From positions 21,860-85,859 of the forward strand of contig NZ_SDEB01000017.1 in the NCBI RefSeq assembly GCF_004522175.1: DNA of 64,000 bases, written 5' to 3'. Shown in pieces: positions 36,913-45,738 of this stretch. The position numbers and the translations under genes are program-made. The stretch is from Paracoccus ravus. Its GTDB lineage: Bacteria > Pseudomonadota > Alphaproteobacteria > Rhodobacterales > Rhodobacteraceae. The first letter of the stretch is position 1. Every line of letters starts with the position of its first letter. The notes beneath the pieces were generated by a model. It was not told the DNA's origin. It worked only from the letters and a program-made list of their open reading frames with translations, and made no database searches.

Positions 36913-38001
36913 GTGTCCCTGACGAATGCACATAATGCCCATAACGCGCATAATGCACACAATGCGCATAACGCCCATGGCGGCCCGGCGGGAGCGTCGG
37001 CCGAGAACCTAGCGATGGCCCTGATCATCGCGCGTGAGGGGATCGCCTTGCCCGAACCTCCCGCGCCTGCGGCCCCGGCTCCGGTTCCGATCAGCCCGGC
37101 CAAACGCCTCAAACGGCTAGAATCGGCCTTTGCCCTGGACATCCTGCTGTTCGAGATGCTCGAGACGCTCACCGTCACGCCGCCCCAGGCGGCGCCGCTT
37201 GACCGGGTGCAGGTCCTTGGCCGCGCCTCGGGCGGGCTGACGCCGGTAATGACCCTGGATCTGCCCGATCCCAAGGATTTCGAGAAAGAGGTGGATCTGG
37301 TTCTCGGCTATGCCGATCTGCGCCCCGAACGCATGGCCGAGATCACCGTCCAGACCGCAGATCTGGGTTCGTTTTTCCTGTCGATCCTGCCAATCCGGCC
37401 GGGCCGTGCCAAGGTGGTCAATGTCCTGCTCGACCTGGTCGCGAATCTCGCAACCTCGGTCGTCCAGCGCGTGAAGCTGGGCTTTGACGCGCCCCGTGCC
37501 GAATGCTTCAGCACGCAGGTTCAGCCGATGATCGCGACGCCCCTGCATTGCAGCTTTCCCAGCGGTCACGCGACGCAGGCCTTTGCCATGGCCACGCTCC
37601 TCGCCATCCTGACCCGCTCTGATGACAAGAAGCCGGCCCCCATCGCTCCGGAAAGCCAACTGTTCCGCATGGCCGCGCGGATCGCCGTCAACAGGACGGT
37701 GGCAGGGGTGCATTTCCCCTCGGACAGTGCCGCCGGGGCGCTTCTGGGCATCACATTGGCGCGCTGGCTCGCCGCGCGGGCAGGGGCGTCGGAACCCTGT
37801 CCGGCCTTTGAGTTCAAGGGCAAGCTCTGGGGGCGCTCGGCCAGCGGCCATAGCCGCGACTTCTATCTGGCGCGGCTCTGCGAGGTTCTGGCGGGCGATC
37901 CCTGCCTGGTGATCGGCGCGCCGGTCGCGCCCCCCAAATCCGAACTGCTCGAAGAGGTCTGGCAAGAAGCGGCAGAGGAATGGAGATTGAGATGGAGCTG
38001 A
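36913..38001 (+). CDS. PAP2 / vanadium-dependent haloperoxidase-like protein with (Asn-Ala-His)n N-terminus
   Basis: 362 residues from the GTG at 36913, with GAGGAG about eleven bases upstream. After seven residues come six NAH triplets. The phosphatase/haloperoxidase core motifs are all present: KLGFDAPR (K-x6-R), FPSGHATQAF (PSGH), and NRTVAGVHFPSD (xR-x5-H-x3-D), which bind vanadate or phosphate. No signal peptide or membrane helices, unlike typical PAP2 lipid phosphatases, so a soluble haloperoxidase-like enzyme. Its end overlaps the next small gene. Substrate unknown. Confidence 0.8.
   Translation: MSLTNAHNAHNAHNAHNAHNAHGGPAGASAENLAMALIIAREGIALPEPPAPAAPAPVPISPAKRLKRLESAFALDILLFEMLETLTVTPPQAAPLDRVQVLGRASGGLTPVMTLDLPDPKDFEKEVDLVLGYADLRPERMAEITVQTADLGSFFLSILPIRPGRAKVVNVLLDLVANLATSVVQRVKLGFDAPRAECFSTQVQPMIATPLHCSFPSGHATQAFAMATLLAILTRSDDKKPAPIAPESQLFRMAARIAVNRTVAGVHFPSDSAAGALLGITLARWLAARAGASEPCPAFEFKGKLWGRSASGHSRDFYLARLCEVLAGDPCLVIGAPVAPPKSELLEEVWQEAAEEWRLRWS
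36924..36977 (+). repeat. 9-bp tandem repeat encoding Asn-Ala-His
   Basis: Six imperfect copies of a 9-base unit (AATGCNCAT-like, e.g. AATGCCCAT, AACGCGCAT). Each copy encodes Asn-Ala-His, so gain or loss of copies keeps frame. Copies differ at synonymous positions only. Confidence 0.85.
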
Positions 38002-38177
38002 TCCCCGACGACCTGCCCGCGCCGGTCTTCGAGCTTTTGGAGATGCAGACCGAGGTCGATGTGCCGGTCGAATCCACGGCCGTCCTTTGTTTCTTGAAGG
38101 GCCCGGCGCAAGGCGAAAAGCCCGAAAGCCATGGAGCCGCTCTCGAGGCCCTGTTCAGATCGGCGGTCGAGACATGA
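37992..38177 (+). CDS. Small acidic protein between haloperoxidase-like and subtilase genes
   Basis: 61 residues from the ATG at 37992, preceded by GGAG at a 6-base distance; an ATG at 37980 lacks that spacing. It begins MELIPDDLPAPVFELLEMQTEVDVPVEST and is strongly acidic. It overlaps the end of the upstream gene and is coupled to the protease by ATGA. Position and size would suit a chaperone, propeptide or inhibitor of the protease, but no family is recognised. Confidence 0.6.
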   Translation: MELIPDDLPAPVFELLEMQTEVDVPVESTAVLCFLKGPAQGEKPESHGAALEALFRSAVET

Positions 38178-39889
38178 GTGCGGCGGACGGCTTTTCATCC
38201 GACGGGCTCGAGAGGCTGCGCCGCGATCTCGACCAGCTTGCGCCGCGCGACCGCACGCGAGAGACCGGCCGCGAAGCCTCGTCTGACCTGCTTTCACCGC
38301 AGGCCCTGCCGGATGACCCGGCGCATATGGCGATCATCGCGGTCATCGATCATGCGATCCCCATTGCCCATCGCCTGTTGACCCTTTCCTCGGGACATAG
38401 TCGGATCGCCAGCGCATGGCTGATGGACGCCCCGCGCATGGTGCGGCGCCGGGACATCCCCTTCGGCCAGGAATATCGCGGTGCCGAGATCGACAAGCTA
38501 CGCCAGATCGGCAGCGCCGCGCCGCTGGACGAGGACAGTTTCTATCGCGAGATCGGGCTGCTCGACCCCGAGGGTCCTAATCGCTGGCTCATGCGCGCGG
38601 CAAGCCATGGCGCGGGCGTGACATGCACGGCGGCGGGCTATCTGCCGGGTGATGGGACTGCAAGGCAACGCCCCGTGCTGGCGGTGGCATTGCCCGATTG
38701 GGCAATCGCCGCCACCTCGGGCGCGGCAATGCCGCAATTGATCCAGACGGCGCTCTATTTCATCCTGAGCCGGGCCCGCATCCTGTCGCGCCAGATCGCG
38801 GCGGCGCAGGGGAAAAAGGGCCTGCGCCCGCCGCTGGTCATCAATATCTCTATGGGCGTCACCGCGGGGCCTCGGGATGGACATTCCCCTCTGGAACGGC
38901 TTCTCGATGAAATATGCAACGCCAAGTTTCCGGATCTGGGACAGGTGCATGTCGTGCTGGCAAGCGGGAATACGCGCCAGCAGCAACTTCATGCCGTCCT
39001 GGCGCAAGGCAAGCGGATCGCATGGCGGCTTCTGCCCGACGACCTGACGCCCAGCGAATTGCAGGTCTGGACTTCGCCGCTGCCGCCGGGCAGTCCCGCG
39101 GTAAAACTGGCGCTGAAACTGCCCGGCATGGCCGAGACCCAGACGGCCTTTCACGCGCCGATACAGCCCGGAACGCAACAGGCCCGGTTGCGCGACGCGA
39201 ATGGGCAAGAAATCGCGCGGCTTGTCCTGCGGGCCGTGGAGCGGGGCGCGCAACTTCGGCAATGCCTGTCCATCGTCGTCCCGGCAACTGTCGTCGATCG
39301 GATGGACGCGCCACGGACCGCAGCCGGGACATGGCATCTGCGTCTGGTCGAGGGCAGTCCAGAGCCTTGCGATCTGGTGATCCAGCGCGATGACAGCCTG
39401 ATCGGATTTCCCCGTGCTGGCCGGCAGTCGCGATTGATCGAGAAGGGCTACAGCGCGCGCGCCCAGAACGGCCAATGGCTGGGGCCCGATGCCCGCCCCC
39501 CGGATTTCAAGATCCGCCGCGACGGGACACTGAACTCTTACGGCTGGGGCGGCGCGCAATTGCGCTGCGGCTCGGCCTATCGAAGCCTCGGGGGCGATCC
39601 GGGCTATGGCAGTTTGCTTGAAACGGGTCTTGGCGGGGACATAGACGCGCCTTCGGATCGGGGACCGGCGCTCATGGGCATGCTGGCGCCGGGAAACCGG
39701 GGCAGGGCGATGCAGGCCATTGGCGGGACCAGCATCGCCGCGCCGCGCCTGACGCGCTGGCTTGGCGACGAACTGGCGCGCGGCACGGCATTGCCTGACC
39801 GCACGGCCGTCATCGCGGCTGCGCGCGCGGCGGGCCCGGCCCGCGATGTGCCTTGCGTCGCGCCTCCGCTGCCCTGGCGCTGCGACTGA
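38174..39889 (+). CDS. Subtilisin-like serine protease (S8 family), cytoplasmic type
   Basis: 571 residues. The catalytic triad is visible: Asp59 in [11 protein letters not shown], His145 in [10 protein letters not shown], Ser520 in [18 protein letters not shown] near residue 262 supplies the oxyanion asparagine. A large insertion (about residues 280-440), rich in beta strands, separates the oxyanion and serine motifs. No signal peptide is seen, so it may act inside the cell or leave by another route. Coupled by ATGA to the small acidic gene. Confidence 0.82.
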   Translation: MSAADGFSSDGLERLRRDLDQLAPRDRTRETGREASSDLLSPQALPDDPAHMAIIAVIDHAIPIAHRLLTLSSGHSRIASAWLMDAPRMVRRRDIPFGQEYRGAEIDKLRQIGSAAPLDEDSFYREIGLLDPEGPNRWLMRAASHGAGVTCTAAGYLPGDGTARQRPVLAVALPDWAIAATSGAAMPQLIQTALYFILSRARILSRQIAAAQGKKGLRPPLVINISMGVTAGPRDGHSPLERLLDEICNAKFPDLGQVHVVLASGNTRQQQLHAVLAQGKRIAWRLLPDDLTPSELQVWTSPLPPGSPAVKLALKLPGMAETQTAFHAPIQPGTQQARLRDANGQEIARLVLRAVERGAQLRQCLSIVVPATVVDRMDAPRTAAGTWHLRLVEGSPEPCDLVIQRDDSLIGFPRAGRQSRLIEKGYSARAQNGQWLGPDARPPDFKIRRDGTLNSYGWGGAQLRCGSAYRSLGGDPGYGSLLETGLGGDIDAPSDRGPALMGMLAPGNRGRAMQAIGGTSIAAPRLTRWLGDELARGTALPDRTAVIAAARAAGPARDVPCVAPPLPWRCD

Positions 39890-39978
39890 ACCCTTATTCT
39901 TTGCCCGTCACGCCCTGCCGATCATTGCCTGCGGGCTTCGCCTGCGCTATCGGGGCGCAAAGCAAAGGGGACCTTCTC

Positions 39979-41025
39979 ATGACCGAGCGCAAACCTGGCC
40001 TGTCCTATGCGGAAGCCGGAGTGGATATTGATGCAGGCAATGCGCTTGTCGAGCGTATCAAGCCCGCAGCCGCCGCGACCCAGCGTCCTGGCGTCATGGA
40101 GGGGCTGGGCGGCTTTGGCGCGCTGTTCGATCCGCGCGCGGCGGGCTATCAGGATCCGGTCCTCGTCGCCGCGACCGATGGCGTGGGCACCAAGCTGCGG
40201 ATCGGCATCGATACCGGAGAACTGGACGGGTTGGGCATCGACCTTGTCGCGATGTGCGTGAACGATCTGGTCTGCCAGGGTGCCGAGCCGCTGTTCTTTC
40301 TGGATTATTTCGCCACGGGCAAGCTCTCGGTCGACGAGGCCACCCGTGTCATCAACGGCATTGCCGAGGGTTGCCGCCGCTCCGGCGCAGCGCTGATCGG
40401 GGGCGAAACCGCCGAGATGCCGGGCATGTATGCCAAGGGTGATTTCGACCTTGCCGGTTTCGCCGTGGGGGCCATGGAACGCGGCACGGCTCTGCCCGCC
40501 GGGGTGCAGGACGGCGATGTGTTGCTGGGCCTCGCCTCGGACGGCGTGCATTCCAACGGGTTTTCGCTGGTGCGCAAAGTCGCGGAACATGCCGGGCTGG
40601 ATTGGGATGCGCCGTCTCCGTTTGGCACCGGCACGCTGGGTCAGGCGCTGCTCGTGCCGACGCGGCTTTACGTCAAGCCGGTGCTGGCCGCGATCCGCGC
40701 AGGCGGGGTCCATGCCGCGGCCCATATCACCGGCGGCGGCATTACCGAAAACCTGCCGCGCGTCCTGCCCAAGGGGCTTGGGGCCGAAATCGACCTTGAC
40801 AGCTTTACCCTTCCGCCGGTCTTCGACTGGCTGGCCGAGGCCGGCAATATCGCCGAAGCCGAGATGCTCAAGACCTTCAATTCGGGCCTTGGCATGATCC
40901 TCGCCGTGGCGGCGGATCGCGCCGAAGAGTTGGAGGCTCTGCTGAAGGCCGAAGGCGAGACGGTGGCCCGACTGGGGCAGGTCGCGCCGGGCGAAGGCGT
41001 GCGCTATCGCGGCAAGCTGCGGTGA
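39979..41025 (+). CDS. purM: Phosphoribosylformylglycinamidine cyclo-ligase
   Basis: 348 residues from the ATG at 39979 (AAAGGGG nine bases upstream). It closes the imidazole ring in purine synthesis to give AIR. Family motifs: [66 protein letters not shown], and [11 protein letters not shown]. Coupled to purN through GTGA. Confidence 0.96.
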   Translation: MTERKPGLSYAEAGVDIDAGNALVERIKPAAAATQRPGVMEGLGGFGALFDPRAAGYQDPVLVAATDGVGTKLRIGIDTGELDGLGIDLVAMCVNDLVCQGAEPLFFLDYFATGKLSVDEATRVINGIAEGCRRSGAALIGGETAEMPGMYAKGDFDLAGFAVGAMERGTALPAGVQDGDVLLGLASDGVHSNGFSLVRKVAEHAGLDWDAPSPFGTGTLGQALLVPTRLYVKPVLAAIRAGGVHAAAHITGGGITENLPRVLPKGLGAEIDLDSFTLPPVFDWLAEAGNIAEAEMLKTFNSGLGMILAVAADRAEELEALLKAEGETVARLGQVAPGEGVRYRGKLR

Positions 41026-41618
41026 AACGCGTCGCCATCCTCATCTCGGGCGGCGGGTCGAACATGGTCAGGCTCGTCGAGTCGATGACCGGCGAGCATC
41101 CCGCCAGGACCGTGATCGTGGGTTCGAACGACCCCGATGCCGGCGGCCTCGCCAAGGCTGCCGCGATGGGGGTGCCTACCTTTGCCGTGGATCACCGCGC
41201 CTATAAGGGCGACCGCGCGGCCTTTGAGGCCGCGCTGCTCGAGCCGCTTCTGGCCGCCGAGCCGGACATCCTCTGCCTTGCGGGCTTCATGCGCATCCTG
41301 ACGCCGGCCTTCGTCCAGCGCTTCGAGGGTAGGATGCTGAATATCCATCCCTCGCTTCTGCCGAAATATCCCGGCCTGCACACGCATCGGCGCGCGATCG
41401 AGGCGGGCGATGCCGAGGCCGGGGCCTCGGTCCATCTGGTCACTTCCGAACTGGATGCGGGTCCGATCCTTGGGCAGGCAAGGGTGCCGGTCCTTGCCGG
41501 CGACACAGCCGATACGCTTGCCGCCCGCGTTCTGGTCCAGGAGCACCGGCTTTATCCCGAGGTTCTTCGACGCTTTGCACGGGGCGACATGACCCCGGTC
41601 CGCCTGAGCGCGGCGTGA
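41022..41618 (+). CDS. purN: Phosphoribosylglycinamide formyltransferase
   Basis: 198 residues starting at GTG 41022. It transfers a formyl group from 10-formyl-THF to GAR. The formyltransferase signature [34 protein letters not shown] contains the catalytic Asn/His; ISGGGSNM and LAGFMRIL are also typical. Followed by a strong palindrome acting as terminator. Confidence 0.96.
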   Translation: MKRVAILISGGGSNMVRLVESMTGEHPARTVIVGSNDPDAGGLAKAAAMGVPTFAVDHRAYKGDRAAFEAALLEPLLAAEPDILCLAGFMRILTPAFVQRFEGRMLNIHPSLLPKYPGLHTHRRAIEAGDAEAGASVHLVTSELDAGPILGQARVPVLAGDTADTLAARVLVQEHRLYPEVLRRFARGDMTPVRLSAA

Positions 41619-41620
41619 AC

Positions 41621-41640
41621 ATGGGGCCCGCGGGCCCCAT
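41621..41640 (+). terminator. Terminator after purN
   Basis: Perfect 20-base palindrome (arms ATGGGGCCCG/CGGGCCCCAT) two bases after the purN stop, followed by TCCTTTGTCCTTTTCC. Confidence 0.7.
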
Positions 41641-41756
41641 TCCTTTGTCCTTTTCCCGGGGCAGGGCGGTCTGCCCCGCCCAATCTCGTGAAGGAACAAA
41701 TGGCCCTGCCGCACGTTCCTGAACCGAAGATAAGGTCATTCGGAAAGGACAATATC

Positions 41757-42161
41757 ATGGCAAACCGTGATGGAACCGAAGAGATGAAGGCCAATCTGCG
41801 CCGCGGCGCCGAGGAGATTGGTCGCGACACCCGCAAGGCAGGCGAGGACATTCGCGAGAACGCCGAGCAGGCCACCGAGACGCTGCGCAACCGCGGCGCG
41901 GAGATTCTGGAAACGGCCCGCGAAAAGACCAGCGAATTCGTCGAAGCGGCCCGTGGCCGGAGCGAGGAATATGCCGGGCAGGCCCGTGACGAGGCGCGCC
42001 GCCTCTATCGCGAAGGCGAGCGCCGTGCGGGCGAGATGGCAGGCTATGCCGAGGATTACTACGACGAGGTTTCCGCCATGGTGCGGCGCAACCCCGGCCA
42101 GGCACTTGGCATTGCGGCGGGGGTTGGCTTCCTTCTTGGCCTGATCATGGCACGCCGGTAA
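41757..42161 (+). CDS. DUF883/YqjD-like stress membrane protein
   Basis: 134 residues from the ATG at 41757 (AAAGGA upstream). A long charged amphipathic helix/coiled coil of about 100 residues with repeated AEEIGRDTRKAGEDIRENAEQA-type blocks ends in one transmembrane helix with the glycine-rich RRNPGQALGIAAGVGFLLGLIMARR, the pattern of YqjD/ElaB ribosome-associated stress proteins. Next to a YqjE-like gene, the usual partner. Confidence 0.85.
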   Translation: MANRDGTEEMKANLRRGAEEIGRDTRKAGEDIRENAEQATETLRNRGAEILETAREKTSEFVEAARGRSEEYAGQARDEARRLYREGERRAGEMAGYAEDYYDEVSAMVRRNPGQALGIAAGVGFLLGLIMARR

Positions 42162-42166
42162 CATAG

Positions 42167-42811
42167 ATGTTTGTTTATGCCCGGAACATGCAACTTGCCC
42201 TGTCCGACCAGATGCGTCGGGCAGGGGTCGCGGCAGGCGGAGGCGGGCTTCTGGCGATCGGTGCCGGGTTTCTTCTGGCGGCCCTGTGGTCCTATCTTGC
42301 CAGAGAATGGGGTCCGGTTGCGGCCTCATTGACCATCGGGGGCGCGCTCATGGTGATTGGCGCGATACTCTTGGCCATGTCCCGCCGCACCCGACATCCG
42401 ATCCCCAATCCCGAGGAACTGCGGGTGGAAATCGCTCAGCAAATGAACCTGATGGCGAATTCCGCAGTCGGAAAGGTTTCGGACGCCGCGGACGCAGCGA
42501 TCGAGCGCGCCTCGGCGAAGGCCGGAGAGGTGCTCGATCTGACCGAGAACCGCATCCATCGTGTCGCAGATGACCTTGGTTACCGCGCCAATCGCGTCGC
42601 CGAGCAGGCCGAGGCGCGCGTCTATACGACAGTCAGAAATGCCACGAACAATGCAGCAGAACGTTTTGGTTTTGCTTCGGAAAGTCATGGGGCAGGGGCT
42701 CTGTCCGGCCGCAATGCAGCACCCATCATCGGTGCCCTGGCCATCGGCCTGACCGTCGCGTCGCGTCTGAAATCACGACCCAAGGGCGATGATCGCCACC
42801 ATCGGACATGA
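42167..42811 (+). CDS. Phage holin-family-like (YqjE-type) membrane protein
   Basis: 214 residues. Two adjacent transmembrane helices near residues 20-45 and 52-72, as in the so-called phage-holin superfamily III proteins often paired with DUF883 genes. The rest is a long helical cytoplasmic region (GKVSDAADAAIERASAKAGEVLDL). It lies six bases after its partner. It is not phage-derived by context. Confidence 0.8.
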   Translation: MFVYARNMQLALSDQMRRAGVAAGGGGLLAIGAGFLLAALWSYLAREWGPVAASLTIGGALMVIGAILLAMSRRTRHPIPNPEELRVEIAQQMNLMANSAVGKVSDAADAAIERASAKAGEVLDLTENRIHRVADDLGYRANRVAEQAEARVYTTVRNATNNAAERFGFASESHGAGALSGRNAAPIIGALAIGLTVASRLKSRPKGDDRHHRT

Positions 42812-42815
42812 CCAA

Positions 42816-42847
42816 TCAGGAAGGTTCGTTTCGACGAACCTTCCTGA
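42816..42847. terminator. Bidirectional hairpin between the YqjE-like gene and grxD
   Basis: 14-bp perfect stem (TCAGGAAGGTTCGT and complement) closed by a TTCG tetraloop, between convergent genes. Very stable, though without a long T-run. Confidence 0.75.
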
Positions 42848-42855
42848 AGTCACGA

Positions 42856-43218
42856 TCACGCGTTGGCTTCGCGGATCTTTTCGGCGGCATCCTTGTCATA
42901 GGCAATACCGGCCTTGTCGAGAAGTTGGTCAAGCTCTCCCGAAAGCGTCATCTCGGTGATGATGTCGCAGCCGCCCACGAACTCACCCTTGACGTAAAGC
43001 TGCGGGATCGTCGGCCAATCCGAGAAATCCTTGATGCCCTGCCGGATCTCGGCGTCCTTGAGGACATCGACATCCCGGTAGTCGACGTTCATGTAGTTCA
43101 GGACACCGGCGACGCGGCTCGAGAAACCACATTGCGGCATTTCCTTGCTGCCCTTCATGAACAGCACGACATCGGTCGCGTCTATCGTATCCTGAATCTT
43201 CTGACGAATATCCGTCAT
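42856..43218 (-). CDS. grxD: Monothiol glutaredoxin Grx4/GrxD
   Basis: 120 residues with the CGFS active site at Cys30 (MPQCGFSSR), VLFMKGSKE upstream, [19 protein letters not shown] for glutathione binding. Such proteins bind and deliver [2Fe-2S] clusters with BolA partners; the bolA gene lies 57 bases upstream on the same strand, consistent with a complex. Confidence 0.96.
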   Translation of the reverse strand: MTDIRQKIQDTIDATDVVLFMKGSKEMPQCGFSSRVAGVLNYMNVDYRDVDVLKDAEIRQGIKDFSDWPTIPQLYVKGEFVGGCDIITEMTLSGELDQLLDKAGIAYDKDAAEKIREANA

Positions 43219-43275
43219 CGGGTAGTCCTTCCTTCATGCGGCGCTGAGGCCTTGGGCCAGGGGCGCTGATAGCGG

Positions 43276-43518
43276 TTATTCCGGTGCCTTGGTCGTCAGG
43301 GCGAGAGCGTGGAGTTCTCCATGCGCGCCATCCATCTTGCCTTGCAAAGCAGCATAGACAGCACGCTGCTGCTGAACGCGATTCTGACCCCGGAAGCTTT
43401 CGTCGATGACTTCGGCCGCGTAGTGATTTCCATCGCCAGCAAGGTCGGTAATCGTGATCTTGGCCTTGGGAAAAGCTGCGCGTATCAACGCTTCGATATC
43501 CTGGGCTTCCATCGCCAT
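43276..43518 (-). CDS. BolA family protein
   Basis: 80 residues from the ATG at 43518 (AAGGA six bases upstream). BolA fold is evident from HYAAEVIDESFRGQNRVQQQRAVYAAL and GELHALALTTKAPE with the C-terminal histidine that co-ligates a cluster with Grx4. Operonic with grxD; likely an iron-sulfur trafficking partner. Confidence 0.93.
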   Translation of the reverse strand: MAMEAQDIEALIRAAFPKAKITITDLAGDGNHYAAEVIDESFRGQNRVQQQRAVYAALQGKMDGAHGELHALALTTKAPE

Positions 43519-43914
43519 GGCGGGTCCTTTCAAATGATGGTCAACATGTAGGCGAAGCCATGTCCGGTCGCAAGATCGCGCCAGATATCCACAAGCGTCG
43601 GGGGCGAAAATCCCAAGAAAACAGCGAAAATTGCGCGCAAATGACATAAATAATGTTCTCAAACACTTGTTTTTAAACGTAATTATATCACAAGCGGGCC
43701 AAATCGGCGGCCAGGCGGCATCCCAGGTTCAAGTCCAGATAGGGATCGCCAGATTATGGATGCATGAATAATCAGTATTATGTAATATAGGTGGTCGTGC
43801 GGCCGACCGAGACGGCTTAATTCTAATACTTTGGCTAGAAAAGCGTCCAACGATATCGGCTTTCTCAACCTGATGCTGTTACTACAGCGTCGAAGAATAC
43901 CAAGAGGACTTGCG
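43519..43914. other. AT-rich intergenic region between bolA and the thioredoxin-like gene
   Basis: No gene seen. The stretch 43640-43830 is markedly AT-rich for this genome and holds small inverted repeats: ATAAT-CAGT-ATTAT at 43768-43781 and GGTCG-TGCGGC-CGACC at 43793-43808. A weak promoter (TTGGCT, 17 bases, TATCGG at 43831-43859) may serve the downstream gene. Confidence 0.5.
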
Positions 43915-44469
43915 ATGGCAGTCTCACCCCCCGTTTGCGATTTCGGCGCCAAGGCCCCCGACTTCGCACTTCCGGATTATGATGGCGTCCTCGTCAGCCT
44001 GGACCAGATCGCCGGTAGATCCGGGACATTGATCATGTTCATCTGTAACCATTGCCCCTATGTCCGCTCGATCGCGGATCGGATCCAGCGGGACGCGGCG
44101 GAGCTGCAGGCTCTCGGCATTGGCGTCGTCGCGATCTCGGCCAATGATATCCAGGCCTATCCCGAGGACAGCCCCGACATGATGAAGCTGCAGGCGCAGC
44201 GGCATGGTTTCAGCTTTCCCTATCTCTATGACGCCAGCCAGCAGGTTGCCCGGGCCTATGGCGCTGAATGCACGCCTGATTTCTTTGGCTATAATGCCGG
44301 GCTCGAATTGCAGTATCGTGGACGGTTGGACAGTTCCGGCCGTGTCGCCGCCGACACGGCGGCCCGGCGTGACCTTTTCGAGGCCATGGTCCAGGTCGCA
44401 ACGACCGGCCAAGGCCCGCGGGAACAGATCCCTTCGATGGGATGCTCGATCAAGTGGAGAAATGAATGA
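43915..44469 (+). CDS. Thioredoxin-family / AhpC-TSA-like redoxin
   Basis: 184 residues, start chosen at 43915 where AGAGGA stands seven bases upstream. Thioredoxin fold with CNHC (Cys44, Cys47) as the redox pair in LIMFICNHCPYVRS, and the TPDFFGYN cis-proline strand. Similar proteins are annotated as resA-like or peroxiredoxin-like redoxins. No signal peptide, so cytoplasmic. Coupled by ATGA to gph. Confidence 0.85.
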   Translation: MAVSPPVCDFGAKAPDFALPDYDGVLVSLDQIAGRSGTLIMFICNHCPYVRSIADRIQRDAAELQALGIGVVAISANDIQAYPEDSPDMMKLQAQRHGFSFPYLYDASQQVARAYGAECTPDFFGYNAGLELQYRGRLDSSGRVAADTAARRDLFEAMVQVATTGQGPREQIPSMGCSIKWRNE

Positions 44470-45155
44470 ATACATGCCTGGCCCCATGCCCCGTGGTCTT
44501 TGATCTGGACGGTACGCTGATCGACAGCGCGCCGGATATCCATGCGACGGTGAACGCAGTTCTGCGCCTGCATGGTGTCGCGCCGCTGTCTTTGGATACG
44601 GTGCGCAGCTTCATTGGCGGTGGCGTGGACATGCTCTGGCGCCGGGTCGTCTCGGCGGCGGGCCTGCCGGTCGAGGCGCATCGCGAACTCGTCGCGTCAT
44701 TCATGGTGCGCTATCACGACGCGACCTCACTGACGCGGATCTTTCCCAATGCAGTCGCGGCACTCGGCGTCTTGGCGGATCGCGGACATGGGCTGGGCAT
44801 TTGCACCAACAAGCCGCTGGGACCGACCCGCGCCATTCTTGAGCATTTCGGCATTGCCAGCCTGTTTCATGTCATCATCGGCGGAGATTCCCTGCCCCAG
44901 CGCAAACCCGACGCCGCCCCGCTTCACGCCGCATTTCTGGGACTTGGTGCGGATCCGCGTCAACCCCGCGGGTTTTTCGTTGGCGACAGCGAATTCGATG
45001 CCGAATGCGCGGTGAACGCTGGCGTTCCTTTTCTCTTATTTTCAGGTGGTTACAGAAAAGCCGGGTTGGAAGAACTGAATTCTCTGGCGCATTTTGACGA
45101 TCATTCCGAATTGCCGGGACTGATCGAAAATGCGGCAGCTTTGGCGCGGACGTGA
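44466..45155 (+). CDS. gph: Phosphoglycolate phosphatase (HAD family)
   Basis: 229 residues. HAD motif I VVFDLDGTLID (nucleophile Asp13, acid Asp15), motif II GICTNKP, motif III lysine in GDSLPQRKPDAAP, motif IV VGDSEFDAE. Matches Gph, which salvages 2-phosphoglycolate to glycolate; glycolate feeds glyoxylate and hence the bhc cycle in this genome. Overlaps the redoxin gene by four bases. Confidence 0.9.
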   Translation: MNTCLAPCPVVFDLDGTLIDSAPDIHATVNAVLRLHGVAPLSLDTVRSFIGGGVDMLWRRVVSAAGLPVEAHRELVASFMVRYHDATSLTRIFPNAVAALGVLADRGHGLGICTNKPLGPTRAILEHFGIASLFHVIIGGDSLPQRKPDAAPLHAAFLGLGADPRQPRGFFVGDSEFDAECAVNAGVPFLLFSGGYRKAGLEELNSLAHFDDHSELPGLIENAAALART

Positions 45156-45225
45156 TAAGGCGGCGCTTGACAGACGGATGAAAGCTGGCAATCCGTCCGC
45201 CCTATATCGGAACAGGAGCCCCCGC

Positions 45226-45654
45226 ATGGACCTTCGCAGCCTTACCCCGGACCTTTCGGTCGCGCCACAGATCCATCCCGGCGATCTGGCCAGCCTCGCC
45301 GCCGAAGGGTTTCGCGTCGTGATCAACAACCGTCCGGATGCCGAGGTCGGCCCCGACGAGAACGGAGAGGCGATGCGCGCCGCCGCCGAGGCCGCTGGGA
45401 TGGAATATCGTGCCATTCCCTTTGTTCCGGGTCATGTGACGCCCGATATGGTCGACGCCCAGGCCGAGGCGCTCGCCCTGCCCGGCCGCAAGATCGCCTA
45501 TTGCCGGTCCGGCAATCGCTCGACTGTGCTCTGGGCGCTGAGCCGCGCAGGCCATGAGCCTGCCGCTGAACTTCTGGAAGCCGCGGCCAAGGCGGGTTAC
45601 GACCTGTCCGGCGTGCGTCCGCTTATCGAGAGCATTGCCGCAGACCGTGGCTGA
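45226..45654 (+). CDS. TIGR01244-type sulfur transferase / DSP-like phosphatase domain protein
   Basis: 142 residues starting MDLRSLTPDLSVAPQIHPGDL. The C-x5-R loop CRSGNRST (Cys93, Arg99) is that of dual-specificity-phosphatase-like proteins related to the N-terminal domain of beta-lactamase hydrolase-like proteins (Blh), linked with sulfide handling. VVINNRPDAEVGPDENGEAMR is the other conserved block. Substrate uncertain. Confidence 0.85.
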   Translation: MDLRSLTPDLSVAPQIHPGDLASLAAEGFRVVINNRPDAEVGPDENGEAMRAAAEAAGMEYRAIPFVPGHVTPDMVDAQAEALALPGRKIAYCRSGNRSTVLWALSRAGHEPAAELLEAAAKAGYDLSGVRPLIESIAADRG

Positions 45655-45687
45655 AACGCCCCGGAAGCGCGATTGAGACTGGCCTTT

Positions 45688-45713
45688 CGGCCCCCCTTGC
45701 GTTAGGGGGGCCG
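45688..45713 (+). terminator. Hairpin between the sulfur-transferase gene and typA
   Basis: 10-bp perfect stem (CGGCCCCCCT/AGGGGGGCCG), six-base loop. No T-run; may terminate the upstream unit or form part of the typA leader, whose ATG is 26 bases on. Confidence 0.55.
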
Positions 45714-45738
45714 CAACTTCATTCAAAGGCCAGCACTC

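Noticed and set aside
36924..36977. CRISPR-like or regulatory repeat
   Set aside because: The 9-bp units are contiguous without spacers and lie in frame within a coding region.
36822..37274. N-terminal extension of the winged-helix/TPR regulator to 697 residues
   Set aside because: The extra frame is antisense to the haloperoxidase-like gene, carries low-complexity sequence from the reverse of the NAH repeat, and the winged-helix domain starts at the ATG at 36821.
42167..42811. Prophage holin
   Set aside because: The holin-family label is structural only; the gene pairs with a DUF883 gene and no phage genes are nearby.
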